Assembly: GCA_019694215.1 (NCBI GenBank)
Contig: JAIBCK010000026.1
Span: forward strand, 1 to 37,429
Direction: 5' to 3'
DNA from: Thermoflexales bacterium
GTDB taxonomy: Bacteria; Chloroflexota; Anaerolineae; J036; Brachytrichaceae
Length of the DNA stretch: 37,429 bases
Position 1 is the first letter of the stretch; every line of letters begins with the position of its first letter. A program made the translations under genes and the position numbers. The notes below the pieces were generated by a model. That model saw only the letters and a program-made list of their open reading frames with translations. It did not search any database and had not been told where the DNA came from. Shown one piece after another: positions 1-7,687 of the stretch.

Positions 1-251
1 TTGGCGTGCGCGATCAGGGGCCGGGGATTGCGCCGATCCAGCAGGAGTTTGTTTTTGAGCGTTTTGCGCGTGGCGTCAACGGGGAAAGCGCCCCGCCCGG
101 CTGGGGGCTGGGGCTGTATCTGTCACGTCGCCTGATCAACGCTCAGGGCGGGGTGCTGGGGGTGCGCTCACCGGTGTCGGAGGACACAAACCGCCCGGGC
201 AGCGAGTTTTTCATCCTCCTGCCGATTGACGAGACGCCCGAGGACGGCTGA
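1..251 (+). CDS. Sensor histidine kinase, C-terminal fragment (5' end outside window)
   Basis: This is the end of a two-component sensor kinase; the frame is open from base 3 and the protein begins before the window. What remains is the second half of the HATPase_c ATP-binding domain. It shows the G1 box (DQGPGI, directly at the left edge), the F box (VFERF) and the G2 box (GWGLGLYLSRRL). The protein ends about 30 residues after the last beta strand (SEFFILLPI). The kinase would autophosphorylate on a His in the missing part and pass phosphate to the regulator that starts 1 base after its TGA stop at 249-251. The signal it senses cannot be read from this fragment. Confidence 0.9.
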   Translation, partial: GVRDQGPGIAPIQQEFVFERFARGVNGESAPPGWGLGLYLSRRLINAQGGVLGVRSPVSEDTNRPGSEFFILLPIDETPEDG

Positions 252-252
252 C

Positions 253-936
253 ATGGCGCGAATCCTGCTCATCGACGACGACCGCGGGCTCACCACACTG
301 CTGGCCGAGTTTCTGGAAAGCCAGGGCTGCACCGCGCATTGCGCGGACGGCGGCAAGGCCGGGCTGCGGGCGGCATATTCCGAACGGCCGGACCTCATCG
401 TGCTGGATGTCACCATGCCCGATAAGGACGGCTGGGAGACGCTGAAGGCCATCCGCGAGCTGAGCAATACGCCCGTGATCATGCTGACCGCGCGCGGCGA
501 GGAAGCCGATGTGTTGCACGGCTTCTCGCTGGGTGCCGACGATTACGTCACAAAGCCCTTTTCCTTCGCGCAACTGCTGGCGCGCATCCGGGCCGTCATC
601 GCCCGGGTCGGGCACACGCCGGGTGAGAGCACCCTCAAGGCGGGAGATCTCGAAGTCAATCTGAGCCTGAAGCGCGTGACGCGGGCCGGCACACCGATTC
701 CCCTCACCCCGACCGAGTTCAAGCTGCTGGTGACGCTCATGCGCCACGCCGGGGTGACCCTGGCGCCCGATGTGCTCGTGCGCGAGGTCTGGGGACAGCA
801 ATACGCCAGCGAGATCGGGTATGTGCGTCGTTACATCTGGCACCTGCGGCAAAAGCTTGAAGTCGATCTCGATCACCCGCGCTACATTCACAACGACCGC
901 GGCTTCGGCTATCGCTTCGAAGCCCTCGCGCCCTGA
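253..936 (+). CDS. OmpR/PhoB-family response regulator
   Basis: 227 aa with a receiver domain at about 1-118 and a winged-helix DNA-binding domain at about 130-225. Visible receiver residues are the acidic D8/D9/D10 cluster, phosphoacceptor D52 (in VLDVTMP), T79 and K101 (VTKPF). The winged helix has the usual PLTPTEFKLL start and the DRGFGYRF hairpin at the end. The ATG at 253 follows the kinase stop by one base, so the two are co-translated partners. An earlier in-frame ATG at 226 would lie inside the kinase gene and add residues that do not belong to the receiver fold. It is KdpE/PhoB-like in shape, but the regulon is unknown. It is one possible reader of the 11-bp direct repeats found elsewhere in the window, with no direct evidence. 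Confidence 0.93.
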   Translation: MARILLIDDDRGLTTLLAEFLESQGCTAHCADGGKAGLRAAYSERPDLIVLDVTMPDKDGWETLKAIRELSNTPVIMLTARGEEADVLHGFSLGADDYVTKPFSFAQLLARIRAVIARVGHTPGESTLKAGDLEVNLSLKRVTRAGTPIPLTPTEFKLLVTLMRHAGVTLAPDVLVREVWGQQYASEIGYVRRYIWHLRQKLEVDLDHPRYIHNDRGFGYRFEALAP

Positions 937-952
937 AGCACGAAAACAGAAA

Positions 953-992
953 CGCGGCGGGCAACATCCTTTTCAAGACATCGTCCGCCGCG
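953..992. terminator. Hairpin between convergent genes, probable bidirectional terminator
   Basis: A perfect 8-bp inverted repeat (CGCGGCGG at 953-960, CCGCCGCG at 985-992) with a 24-base loop lies between the regulator stop and the permease stop. On the minus strand the stem is followed by a T-rich stretch (TTTCTGTTTTC), which suits termination of the sugar-transporter operon. On the plus strand the tail is weaker. The long loop lowers confidence. Confidence 0.5.
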
Positions 993-1022
993 AGTTTGTG
1001 TTCGGGAACCGCGCGGGATTCT

Positions 1023-2207
1023 CTAGCGGCCGCGGTTGCGCGTCGTGACGTCGAAGATGACCGCCGCAACGAGGACGAGACCGCGCACCACGTACTGATA
1101 CGCAATGCCGATGCCCATCAAGTTCATCCCGCTCGTCAGCGAGAGCATGACCAGCGCGCCGATGATCGAGCCGATCACCTTGCCGACACCGCCCGCCGCC
1201 GAGACGCCACCGATGTAGGCCGCGGCGATGGCATCCAGCTCGAACAGCGTCCCCGCCGTCGTCGTCGCGGAGCGCAGACGCGCGGTGAAGAGGATGCCGG
1301 CCAGCGCCGAGAGCATGCCCATCGAGCCGAAGACGACGAAGATGATACGTTTGACGTTGATGCCGCTCAGCTCAGCGGCCTCCGGATTGCCACCCACAGC
1401 GTAGATGTGGCGGCCGAGAACGGTCTGCGTCGTGATGAAGTAGTACACAGCGACGACCACGAGCACGATCACCAGCGTCCACGAGATGCCCGACCAGGCT
1501 GCCAGAACCATGCTCACACCGCCGATCAGCAGCGCCACGAAGGCGAGCTTGAGGACGAAGAGGTTCGTCGGCAATACCTCGAAGTTGTAGGCCTGCTTCT
1601 GCTTGCGGTCGTTGATCTGGCTGAGCACGAAAAGAACGATCGCGACGAAGCCGAGCAGCAGCGTGAGCAGATGCGTCTTCTCTCCCACGGGCAGGAAATG
1701 CGGGAGGTCCGGGATGAAGCCGTTGCCCAACGCATTGAAGGTCTCATCCGGGATGATGATGGTGCCGGTCTTCTCGGTCACCAGCAGCAGCAGACCGCGG
1801 TAGATCAGCATGCCGGCCAGTGACGCGACGAACGAGGGGATCTTGAGCGCCGCCACCGGCAAGGCAGTGATCAGACCCGCGATGACGCCCAGGCCCATCA
1901 CCAGCGGCACGACCAGGAAGGTCGGAAGCCCCCACTGCACCAGCATGATGGCAGAGATGGCCCCCAGAAAGCCGGCCAGAAAGCCGACCGACAGGTCGAT
2001 GTGACGAATGACGATCACCAGCGTCATCCCGACCGCGAGGACGGCGATGTAACCCGTCTGGTCGATCAGGTTGCTGAGGTTGCGCGGTGAAACGAAGATG
2101 CCCTCGGTCGTCGCCGCGAAGATCGCCATGATGACGAACAACGCGATGTACATGCCGTACTCGCGGATGTTCTGGCGGAGCTGTTTTTGAAGGTTTTGGA
2201 GGAACAT
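1023..2207 (-). CDS. mmsB: Monosaccharide ABC transporter permease, MmsB/GguB type
   Basis: 394-aa polytopic inner-membrane protein of the carbohydrate-uptake-2 (CUT2) permease family (BPD_transp_2). It forms the sugar channel and would work with the ATPase encoded just upstream. About ten hydrophobic segments are visible. The family loop after the first membrane region is present (RHIDLSVG), as is the EAA-like cytoplasmic segment (NPEAAELSGINV), where the ATPase docks. The N-terminus (LRQNIREYGMYIAL) and the long insertion between TM5 and TM6 resemble MmsB/GguB/XylH, about 390-400 aa long. The ATG lies 8 bases after the ATPase stop with only a weak purine stretch before it, so translation probably depends on coupling. 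Substrate is inferred from the family: xylose, arabinose, galactose or related sugars. Confidence 0.9.
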   Translation of the reverse strand: MFLQNLQKQLRQNIREYGMYIALFVIMAIFAATTEGIFVSPRNLSNLIDQTGYIAVLAVGMTLVIVIRHIDLSVGFLAGFLGAISAIMLVQWGLPTFLVVPLVMGLGVIAGLITALPVAALKIPSFVASLAGMLIYRGLLLLVTEKTGTIIIPDETFNALGNGFIPDLPHFLPVGEKTHLLTLLLGFVAIVLFVLSQINDRKQKQAYNFEVLPTNLFVLKLAFVALLIGGVSMVLAAWSGISWTLVIVLVVVAVYYFITTQTVLGRHIYAVGGNPEAAELSGINVKRIIFVVFGSMGMLSALAGILFTARLRSATTTAGTLFELDAIAAAYIGGVSAAGGVGKVIGSIIGALVMLSLTSGMNLMGIGIAYQYVVRGLVLVAAVIFDVTTRNRGR

Positions 2208-2215
2208 GATTTCTC

Positions 2216-3736
2216 TCAGTTGGTCGCCAATTGCATAACGCGTTCCTGGGTCGCTTCGCTGATGGGCAGCTCGCCGGCGATGCGGCCGGCCGCGACGACA
2301 TACACCCGGTCACTCATGCCCAGCACTTCGGGCAGCTCGGAGGAGATCAGGATGATGCTCATCCCCTGCTGCACCAGCTTCGACATGAGCGAGTAGATCT
2401 CGAACTTCGCTCCCACATCGATGCCGCGTGTGGGCTCGTCGAGGATGAGCACATTCGGTTTGACGAACAGCCACTTGGCCAGCGATACCTTCTGCTGGTT
2501 GCCGCCGCTGAGATTGCCGACCTTCTGCTCGACAGACGGGGTCTTGATGTTCATCGACCCCTTGTATTCGTTGGCGACCTTGATCTCGGCATTTGCGTTC
2601 AGCACGCCCCTGGCGGCCAGCTCGCGCAGGTTGGCGATCGAGATATTTTGTTTGACGTCCTGGATCAGGATCAGCCCGTCGCCCTTGCGATCCTCCGACA
2701 CGTAGGCGATCCCGGCCTTGATCGCCTGCTCGGGCTGGCTGAGCGCCCGCTTTTCGCCCTTGACGGTCAGTTCCCCCTGCAGTCGATAGCCATCCGGATT
2801 GCCAAAGATGCTGTGCGCCAGCTCGGTCCGCCCGGATCCCATCAGGCCCGCAAAACCGACAATCTCACCCTTCCGAACCTTGAAGTGGGCGTCCTTTACC
2901 ACGTCGCGCCCAAGCGCAGGATCATGCGCGGTCCAGTGGTCGACCTGGAGCACGATCTCATTCCGGGGAGTGTGGGCGCGCGGCGGATAGATGTTTTCGA
3001 TCTCGCGGCCAACCATGTGCTTGATCATGACGCCTTCGGTCAGCTCGCCCTTGGTCGCATCGAGCGTGACGATGGTCTGGCCGTCCCGCAGGACGGTAAC
3101 CTTGTCCGCCACGGCCATCACTTCCTTCAGCTTGTGCGAGATCAGGATGCAGGTCACGCCCTGGTTGCGCAGGCCGCGCAACAGCTCCAGCAGATTGTCA
3201 CTCTCGATCTCGTTGAGGGCCGCGGTCGGCTCGTCGAGGATGAGCAATTTGACGTCCCGGCTGAGGGCCTTGGCGATCTCGATCAGCTGCTGTTTGCCGA
3301 CGCTGAGATCGCGGACCAGGGTGGCCGGGTTTACCTTGAGGCCCACCTTGTCGAGCATGGCGCTGGCCCGCCGGATGGTCTCATTCCAGTTGATCAGCCA
3401 ACCCTTGCGATTCTCGTTGCCGAGAAAGATATTCTCGAATACCGGCATGTCCGGAACCAGGGCGAGTTCCTGATAGATGATGGCGATGCCGACCCGTTCG
3501 CTGTCTGCAATGCCCTTGAAGTGCTGGACCTGGCCGTCGAACAGGATGTCTCCGCTGTACGAGCCATGCGGATACACGCCGCTCAACACCTTCATGAGGG
3601 TGGATTTGCCGGCGCCGTTCTCCCCGACAAGACAGTGAATCTCCCCGCGGGCAACCTTGAAGCTGACGTTGTTCAAGGCCTTTACCCCGGGGAACTCCTT
3701 GGTGATGCCGCGCATCTCCAGGATGCTGTTGTCCAT
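2216..3736 (-). CDS. mmsA: Monosaccharide ABC transporter ATP-binding protein, MmsA/GguA type
   Basis: 506-aa double ATPase of the CUT2 sugar importers. The first half has a full Walker A (GENGAGKST, 38-46), a signature (LSVGKQQ) and Walker B (LLILDEPTAAL). The second half has the degenerate Walker A usual in this family (GLMGSGRT), an intact signature (LSGGNQQ) and Walker B (VLILDEPTRGID). I placed the start at 3736 because AGGAGG lies 9 bases upstream of that ATG; the frame is open 15 codons further but without a ribosome site. It sits between the binding-protein gene and the permease gene, and a hairpin in the upstream gap probably lowers its expression relative to the binding protein. Confidence 0.92.
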   Translation of the reverse strand: MDNSILEMRGITKEFPGVKALNNVSFKVARGEIHCLVGENGAGKSTLMKVLSGVYPHGSYSGDILFDGQVQHFKGIADSERVGIAIIYQELALVPDMPVFENIFLGNENRKGWLINWNETIRRASAMLDKVGLKVNPATLVRDLSVGKQQLIEIAKALSRDVKLLILDEPTAALNEIESDNLLELLRGLRNQGVTCILISHKLKEVMAVADKVTVLRDGQTIVTLDATKGELTEGVMIKHMVGREIENIYPPRAHTPRNEIVLQVDHWTAHDPALGRDVVKDAHFKVRKGEIVGFAGLMGSGRTELAHSIFGNPDGYRLQGELTVKGEKRALSQPEQAIKAGIAYVSEDRKGDGLILIQDVKQNISIANLRELAARGVLNANAEIKVANEYKGSMNIKTPSVEQKVGNLSGGNQQKVSLAKWLFVKPNVLILDEPTRGIDVGAKFEIYSLMSKLVQQGMSIILISSELPEVLGMSDRVYVVAAGRIAGELPISEATQERVMQLATN

Positions 3737-3780
3737 GGCGTCATTCCTCCTGAGCGCGTCTTGGGTGGTTGAGAAACGCA

Positions 3781-3824
3781 AACGCCCTCCGCTTCATTCC
3801 ACGTTGGAACTCACGGAGGGCGTT
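3781..3824 (-). terminator. Intercistronic hairpin between binding protein and ATPase genes
   Basis: A perfect 11-bp inverted repeat (3781-3791 with 3814-3824) encloses 22 bases that contain a smaller TTCCA/TGGAA pair. It lies 70 bases after the binding-protein stop and 44 bases before the ATPase start. On the minus strand it is followed by TGCGTTTCTC, only moderately T-rich. Such partial terminators or mRNA stabilisers are common after binding-protein genes, where they let the lipoprotein be made in excess over the membrane parts. Role inferred. Confidence 0.6.
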
Positions 3825-3893
3825 CATCGTCATTCAGGCATCAGGGCCTCTGCAAGACAATCGCGTTGCCCTGCTGTCTGTCTCAGCCACACA

Positions 3894-6131
3894 CTACGGC
3901 AGGTTCTTGAAGTCCGATGCCGGGTAGTAGCCCGAGTCAATCACGGCCGCCTTGACATTGGCCTTCGTCACGGTCACGATCGCGGACGGCTTCGCCGGCA
4001 CGTCGATCTTGCCGTTGTTATAGGTCGTTGTCTTGGCAGGCGTCTCGCCCTTGGTGTAGGCCAGCGCCGCCGCGATCGCGTCCTTCACCAGCGTGCGCAC
4101 GTCCTTCAGCACCGTCATCGACTGCTTCCCGTCAATGATGTACTGAACCGACGCCTTCTCCGCGTCCTGCCCCGTGATGTAATACTTCGTCACGGCCTTG
4201 TCCGCCGCAAACGCATCCGCAATCGCCCGCGCCGTCCCATCGTTCGGCGCCACGATATACACGTTCCCCTTGTCCGCCGCCCCCGCCTTCGTCAGGTTCG
4301 CCTCGGCCAGGCCCTTCGCCGTGTTGAAGTCCCAGTTCGTCGTCACCTGCCCGATGATCTTCGCCATCTCATCGCGGCTCAGCTTCGCCTTGTCCTTCAA
4401 CCCGACCGCCTCGCTCGAATTCTTGATCACGAACGTCCCGTCCGCAATCTTCGGCTGAAGCTTGTTCCACGCACCCTCGAAGAACAGGAACGCGTTGTTG
4501 TCCGACGCCGCGCCCGCATACAGATACAGGTTGTTCCCCTTGTCCTTCGCGTTGTCGATCAGATACTGACCCCACGCCTCGCCCACAGCCACGCTGTCAA
4601 ACGTCACGTAGTAGTCCACCGCATCCGTCCCGCGGATCAACCGGTCATAGCTGATCACTTTCACGCCCGCCTTGCGTGCCGCCTCGGCTGCCGCCGCTGC
4701 CGCGTTGCCATCCTGCGGCGTCAGGATCAACACCTTGATCCCCTTTGTGATCAGCGCCTCAACGTTCGCCTTCTCCCGCGCGCTGTCGCCCTGGCTGAAC
4801 AGAATCTCGACCTCGGCCCCGGCCGCCTTGAAGGCGTCCTGGAAGCGCGTCTGATCCTGAATCCAGCGCGGCTCATCCTTCGTCGGAAGAACAATGCCGA
4901 CTGCCAGCTTGCCTGCCGGAACGGCGGCACCCGCATCCAGACCCTTGAAGTCGGTGGCGGGATAGTAGCCCGAGTCAATCACGGCCGCCTTGACGTTGTC
5001 CTTCGTCACGGTCACGATCGCGGACGGCTTTGCCGGCACATCGATCTTGCCGTTGTTGTAGGTCGTTGTCTTGGCAGGCGTCTCGTTCTTGAGGTAGGCC
5101 AGCGCCGCCGCGATCGCGTCCTTCACCAGCGTGCGCACGTCCTTCAGCACCGTCATCGACTGCTTCCCGTCAATGATGTACTGAACCGACGCCTTCTCCG
5201 CGTCCTGCCCCGTGATGTAATACTTCGTCACGGCCTTGTCCGCCGCAAACGCATCCGCAATCGCCCGCGCCGTCCCATCGTTCGGCGCCACGATATACAC
5301 GTTCCCCTTGTCCGCCGCCCCCGCCTTCGTCAGGTTCGCCTCGGCCAGGCCCTTCGCCGTGTTGAAGTCCCAGTTCGTCGTCACCTGCCCGATGATCTTC
5401 GCCATCTCATCGCGGCTCAGCTTCGCCTTGTCCTTCAACCCGACCGCCTCGCTCGAATTCTTGATCACGAACGTCCCGTCCGCAATCTTCGGCTGAAGCT
5501 TGTTCCACGCACCCTCGAAGAACAGGAACGCGTTGTTGTCCGACGCCGCGCCCGCATACAGATACAGGTTGTTCCCCTTGTCCTTCGCGTTGTCGATCAG
5601 ATACTGACCCCACGCCTCGCCCACAGCCACGCTGTCAAACGTCACGTAGTAGTCCACCGCATCCGTCCCGCGGATCAACCGGTCATAGCTGATCACTTTC
5701 ACGCCCGCCTTGCGCGCCGCCTCGGCCGATGCCGCTGCCGCGTTGCCATCCTGCGGCGTCAGGATCAACACCTTGATCCCCTTTGTGATCAGCGCCTCAA
5801 CGTTCGCCTTCTCCTTCGCGCTGTCGCCCTGGCTGAACAGAATCTCAACGTCGGCCCCGGCCGCCTTGAAGGCGTCCTGGAAGCGCGTCTGATCCTGAAT
5901 CCAGCGTGGCTCATCCTTCGTCGGAAGAACAATACCGACTGCCAGCTTGCCTGCCGGAACGGCGGCGGTCGCGGCCGGTGCGGCGGTTGTGGCGGCGGGC
6001 GCGGCGGTCGTCGCCGCTGCCGCGGGCTTGGTCGGGGCGGCGGTGGGCGCCGCGGGGGTCGCGCCCGTGCACGCTGCGAGGAATAGCCCCGCGGCCGCCA
6101 TGAGCGACATCACTCTAAACTGCTTCATCAT
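3894..6131 (-). CDS. Sugar-binding lipoprotein with two tandem ChvE/XylF-like domains
   Basis: 745 aa, about twice the length of a normal sugar-binding protein. Residues 1-20 are a signal peptide ending in the lipobox LAA-C21, followed by an Ala/Thr/Pro linker to about residue 55. Then come two complete type I periplasmic-binding domains (about 57-400 and 403-745), offset by 346 residues and about 97 percent identical. Each starts with PAGKLAVGIVLPT, carries SYDRLIRGTDAVDYY and PNDGTARAIADAF, and ends with IDSGYYPA(T/S)DFK. The first domain ends in KGLDAG and runs straight into the second with a linker of only a few residues. The ATG at 6131 has GAGG 7 bases upstream. It delivers monosaccharides to the MmsA/MmsB transporter encoded downstream. 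Sugar identity is inferred from ChvE/XylF resemblance. Confidence 0.93.
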   Translation of the reverse strand: MMKQFRVMSLMAAAGLFLAACTGATPAAPTAAPTKPAAAATTAAPAATTAAPAATAAVPAGKLAVGIVLPTKDEPRWIQDQTRFQDAFKAAGADVEILFSQGDSAKEKANVEALITKGIKVLILTPQDGNAAAASAEAARKAGVKVISYDRLIRGTDAVDYYVTFDSVAVGEAWGQYLIDNAKDKGNNLYLYAGAASDNNAFLFFEGAWNKLQPKIADGTFVIKNSSEAVGLKDKAKLSRDEMAKIIGQVTTNWDFNTAKGLAEANLTKAGAADKGNVYIVAPNDGTARAIADAFAADKAVTKYYITGQDAEKASVQYIIDGKQSMTVLKDVRTLVKDAIAAALAYLKNETPAKTTTYNNGKIDVPAKPSAIVTVTKDNVKAAVIDSGYYPATDFKGLDAGAAVPAGKLAVGIVLPTKDEPRWIQDQTRFQDAFKAAGAEVEILFSQGDSAREKANVEALITKGIKVLILTPQDGNAAAAAAEAARKAGVKVISYDRLIRGTDAVDYYVTFDSVAVGEAWGQYLIDNAKDKGNNLYLYAGAASDNNAFLFFEGAWNKLQPKIADGTFVIKNSSEAVGLKDKAKLSRDEMAKIIGQVTTNWDFNTAKGLAEANLTKAGAADKGNVYIVAPNDGTARAIADAFAADKAVTKYYITGQDAEKASVQYIIDGKQSMTVLKDVRTLVKDAIAAALAYTKGETPAKTTTYNNGKIDVPAKPSAIVTVTKANVKAAVIDSGYYPASDFKNLP
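3905..4929 (-). repeat. Tandem repeat copy B (second sugar-binding domain)
   Basis: 1025-bp copy whose partner lies exactly 1038 bp away at 4943-5967. The 13 bases between the copies (4930-4942) encode the inter-domain linker. By eye, 4058-4676 is identical to 5096-5714. Differences fall only in the flanks: about 14 in 3905-4057 and about 10 in 4677-4929. Confidence 0.9.
4943..5967 (-). repeat. Tandem repeat copy A (first sugar-binding domain)
   Basis: Partner of the copy at 3905-4929, same orientation and in frame. The homology stops abruptly at 5967, where the lipoprotein linker begins. The duplicated segment therefore covers the mature sugar-binding domain without the signal peptide. Confidence 0.9.
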
Positions 6132-6529
6132 GTGGGTACCTCAATAGAACGCTCTTGAAACTGTGCCAGGCAGGCACGGTGAGACACGATCACAAATTAG
6201 GGGCATCAGATGTCTTGATCAGTATGGCCTCCTCGCGCTTGCCGCAATTCAGATTAAGGATGTTTCTTGGGCTCATCTCAGGGGATCAAGTCCAACTGGG
6301 ATGGGGATGTGCTTTCATGCGCACGATAGCGGTCGGGGCCTGCGATCGCAAGCCGCGCACCCCCAGAAGCCCCCCCCGATTTCCCCCTGCTTCCCCATCG
6401 GCGGTGCTTTGGCGAGTCTGCGGTGGGGCACATCGGGAGGCCCGGACACGGAGAGAGCCAAGATGCGTTGTGCGTTCAGGCGCGCAAGCCGGGTCCTTTG
6501 TTGTGAGGCCGCACCCTATAATCCCGGCC
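6132..6529. other. Gene-free region between divergent binding-protein and REC-HTH-REC genes
   Basis: About 400 bp with no convincing gene. The frame of the downstream regulator is open through it, but the translation before 6530 has no receiver-like sequence. At the left end is a 15-bp palindrome, GTGCC AGGCA GGCAC (6163-6177), about 30 bp upstream of the binding-protein start. It may be an operator over that promoter. The right end holds the TATAAT box of the regulator. The middle (about 6200-6490) has C-runs and no structure I could recognise. Confidence 0.6.
6517..6522 (+). promoter_or_regulatory. -10 box of the REC-HTH-REC regulator, leaderless-type spacing
   Basis: A perfect TATAAT ends 7 bases before the GTG at 6530, so transcription would begin at or next to the start codon. 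No Shine-Dalgarno sequence is present and no good -35 hexamer was found. Confidence 0.6.
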
Positions 6530-7591
6530 GTGGCCACCTTGATTCTGGCCGATGACCATGCCGTGGTCCGTGCCGGGCTCCGCAATGCCCTGCACGGCGT
6601 CGCTGGCATGACCGTCGTGGGGGAAGTCGGCGATGGCACCACGCTGCGCGGCGCAGTGGATCAGCTACGCCCCGATCTGCTGGTCATGGATGTCGCGATG
6701 CCCGATTTCGATGCCCACCTGGCCATCCCTGAGCTGAAACGCGTACATCCCGGCATGCGCATCTTGATCGTCAGCGCCTACGCCGAGAGCGGCGATGTTG
6801 CCGCCCTGCTCAAGGCGGGCGCAGAGGGCTACCACCTCAAGGATCAGTCCCTGGCCGATCTGGTGCTCGCCGCCCAGCGCGTGTTGCAGGGTGAGCGATG
6901 GATCTCGAGCTCACTGCTGGGGCCGCTGCTGGGGCCATCTGACGCGACGGCATCTTCGTCTGAAGGCGACACCCCATCGCCCTCCCTCACGCGCCGCCAG
7001 CGCGAGATGCTGCGCCTGATCAGCTACGAGTACGACAACCGCGCCATCGCGCAGGCGATGGACCTGAGCGTCAAGACGGTGGAGAACACGCTGACCACGC
7101 TGTATCGCGCGCTGGGGGTGAGCAGCCGCCATGGCGCAATGGATGTTGCCAATCACCATCCGGAGCTGCTGGCCGTTCGCGGCGGGGAGCTGCGCGAGGC
7201 ACGGGAGAAGCGCGACGGCGCACTCAGCGTTCTTGTCGTGGATGACAACGCGCGCTATGGACAGCAGATCGCGCGCATGATCGACAAGGCCTGCCCTGGA
7301 TCCCTGCTTTATGACGCGCGGGACACGGCACAGGCCCTGCGCGTTGCCGCGCAGGCCAAGCCCCGGCTCGCACTGATCGATGTGGTGCTTTCGGATGAAG
7401 ATGGCATTCTTTGCGCTCGCAAGCTCAAGGCCGTCAGCCCGAACACGCGGATCGTCGTCATGAGCGCATACCCTGATCGCGAATTCCGCCGCCTGGCCTT
7501 GAGTGCGGGGGCCGTGGCCTTTCTGGACAAGAAGGACCTCGATGCGGTGACGATCCGTCAGATCATCGATGATGCCGAGGGCAGCCGATAG
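6530..7591 (+). CDS. Response regulator with REC-LuxR HTH-REC architecture
   Basis: 353 aa. Residues 1-122 are a NarL-type receiver (D8/D9, phosphoacceptor D54, K104). Residues about 152-208 are a LuxR-type helix-turn-helix (LTRRQREMLRLI ... NRAIAQAMDLSVKTVENTL). Residues about 232-350 are a second complete receiver (VVDDN, phosphoacceptor D284, S312, K334). NarL-family regulators normally end after the helix-turn-helix, so the extra C-terminal receiver is unusual. I chose the GTG at 6530 because receiver homology begins there and a TATAAT box lies 7 bases upstream. No kinase gene is adjacent. Both receivers look phosphorylatable, so the protein could integrate two phosphate inputs at one promoter. 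Targets are unknown. Confidence 0.9.
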   Translation: MATLILADDHAVVRAGLRNALHGVAGMTVVGEVGDGTTLRGAVDQLRPDLLVMDVAMPDFDAHLAIPELKRVHPGMRILIVSAYAESGDVAALLKAGAEGYHLKDQSLADLVLAAQRVLQGERWISSSLLGPLLGPSDATASSSEGDTPSPSLTRRQREMLRLISYEYDNRAIAQAMDLSVKTVENTLTTLYRALGVSSRHGAMDVANHHPELLAVRGGELREAREKRDGALSVLVVDDNARYGQQIARMIDKACPGSLLYDARDTAQALRVAAQAKPRLALIDVVLSDEDGILCARKLKAVSPNTRIVVMSAYPDREFRRLALSAGAVAFLDKKDLDAVTIRQIIDDAEGSR

Positions 7592-7605
7592 ACGCCTATA
7601 CGAAT

Positions 7606-7624
7606 ATTTAAGGTCATTTAAGGT
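7606..7624 (+). promoter_or_regulatory. Direct repeat ATTTAAGGT x2, probable activator site
   Basis: Two perfect copies of ATTTAAGGT (7606-7614 and 7616-7624) are spaced 10 bp apart, one helical turn. They end 9 bases before the -35 element of the ATP-grasp gene. Their AT-richness stands out in this GC-rich DNA. The layout suits an OmpR-type regulator bound head to tail, or an UP element for RNA polymerase. Confidence 0.5.
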
Positions 7625-7633
7625 TCAAAACCA

Positions 7634-7662
7634 TTGACGCAATCGCAGGTTGGCTGGACAAT
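7634..7662 (+). promoter_or_regulatory. Promoter of the ATP-grasp gene
   Basis: TTGACG (7634-7639) and GACAAT (7657-7662) are separated by 17 bp. Transcription would start near 7669, giving a short leader with AGGGAG (7676-7681) 6 bases before the ATG at 7688. This is one of the few fully conventional promoters with a ribosome site in the window. Confidence 0.6.
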
Positions 7663-7687
7663 GCGCGCCATCTTCAGGGAGACTTGC

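Noticed and set aside
996-1823. Charged plus-strand open frame opposite mmsB
   Set aside because: Its composition (Asp, Glu, Arg, His, Gln repeats) is typical of the reverse strand of membrane-protein codons in GC-rich DNA.
3657-6086. An 809-aa open frame on the plus strand opposite the binding-protein gene
   Set aside because: It is an antisense shadow of the duplicated gene: rich in Arg/His/Leu, with the same 346-residue repeat, no ribosome site and no recognisable domain.
3894-6131. Reading the double binding protein as two separate genes
   Set aside because: The frame is continuous, the second copy has no start codon with a ribosome site, no signal peptide and no lipobox of its own.
6194-6215. 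CRP-like half-sites near the binding-protein promoter
   Set aside because: GTGA and TCAC halves are present on one side of the gap, but the spacing is 7 rather than 8 and the outer bases do not match.
6155-6529. N-terminal extension of the REC-HTH-REC regulator or a separate small gene
   Set aside because: The frame is open but the translation has no domain, and receiver homology starts exactly at the GTG at 6530 behind a TATAAT box.
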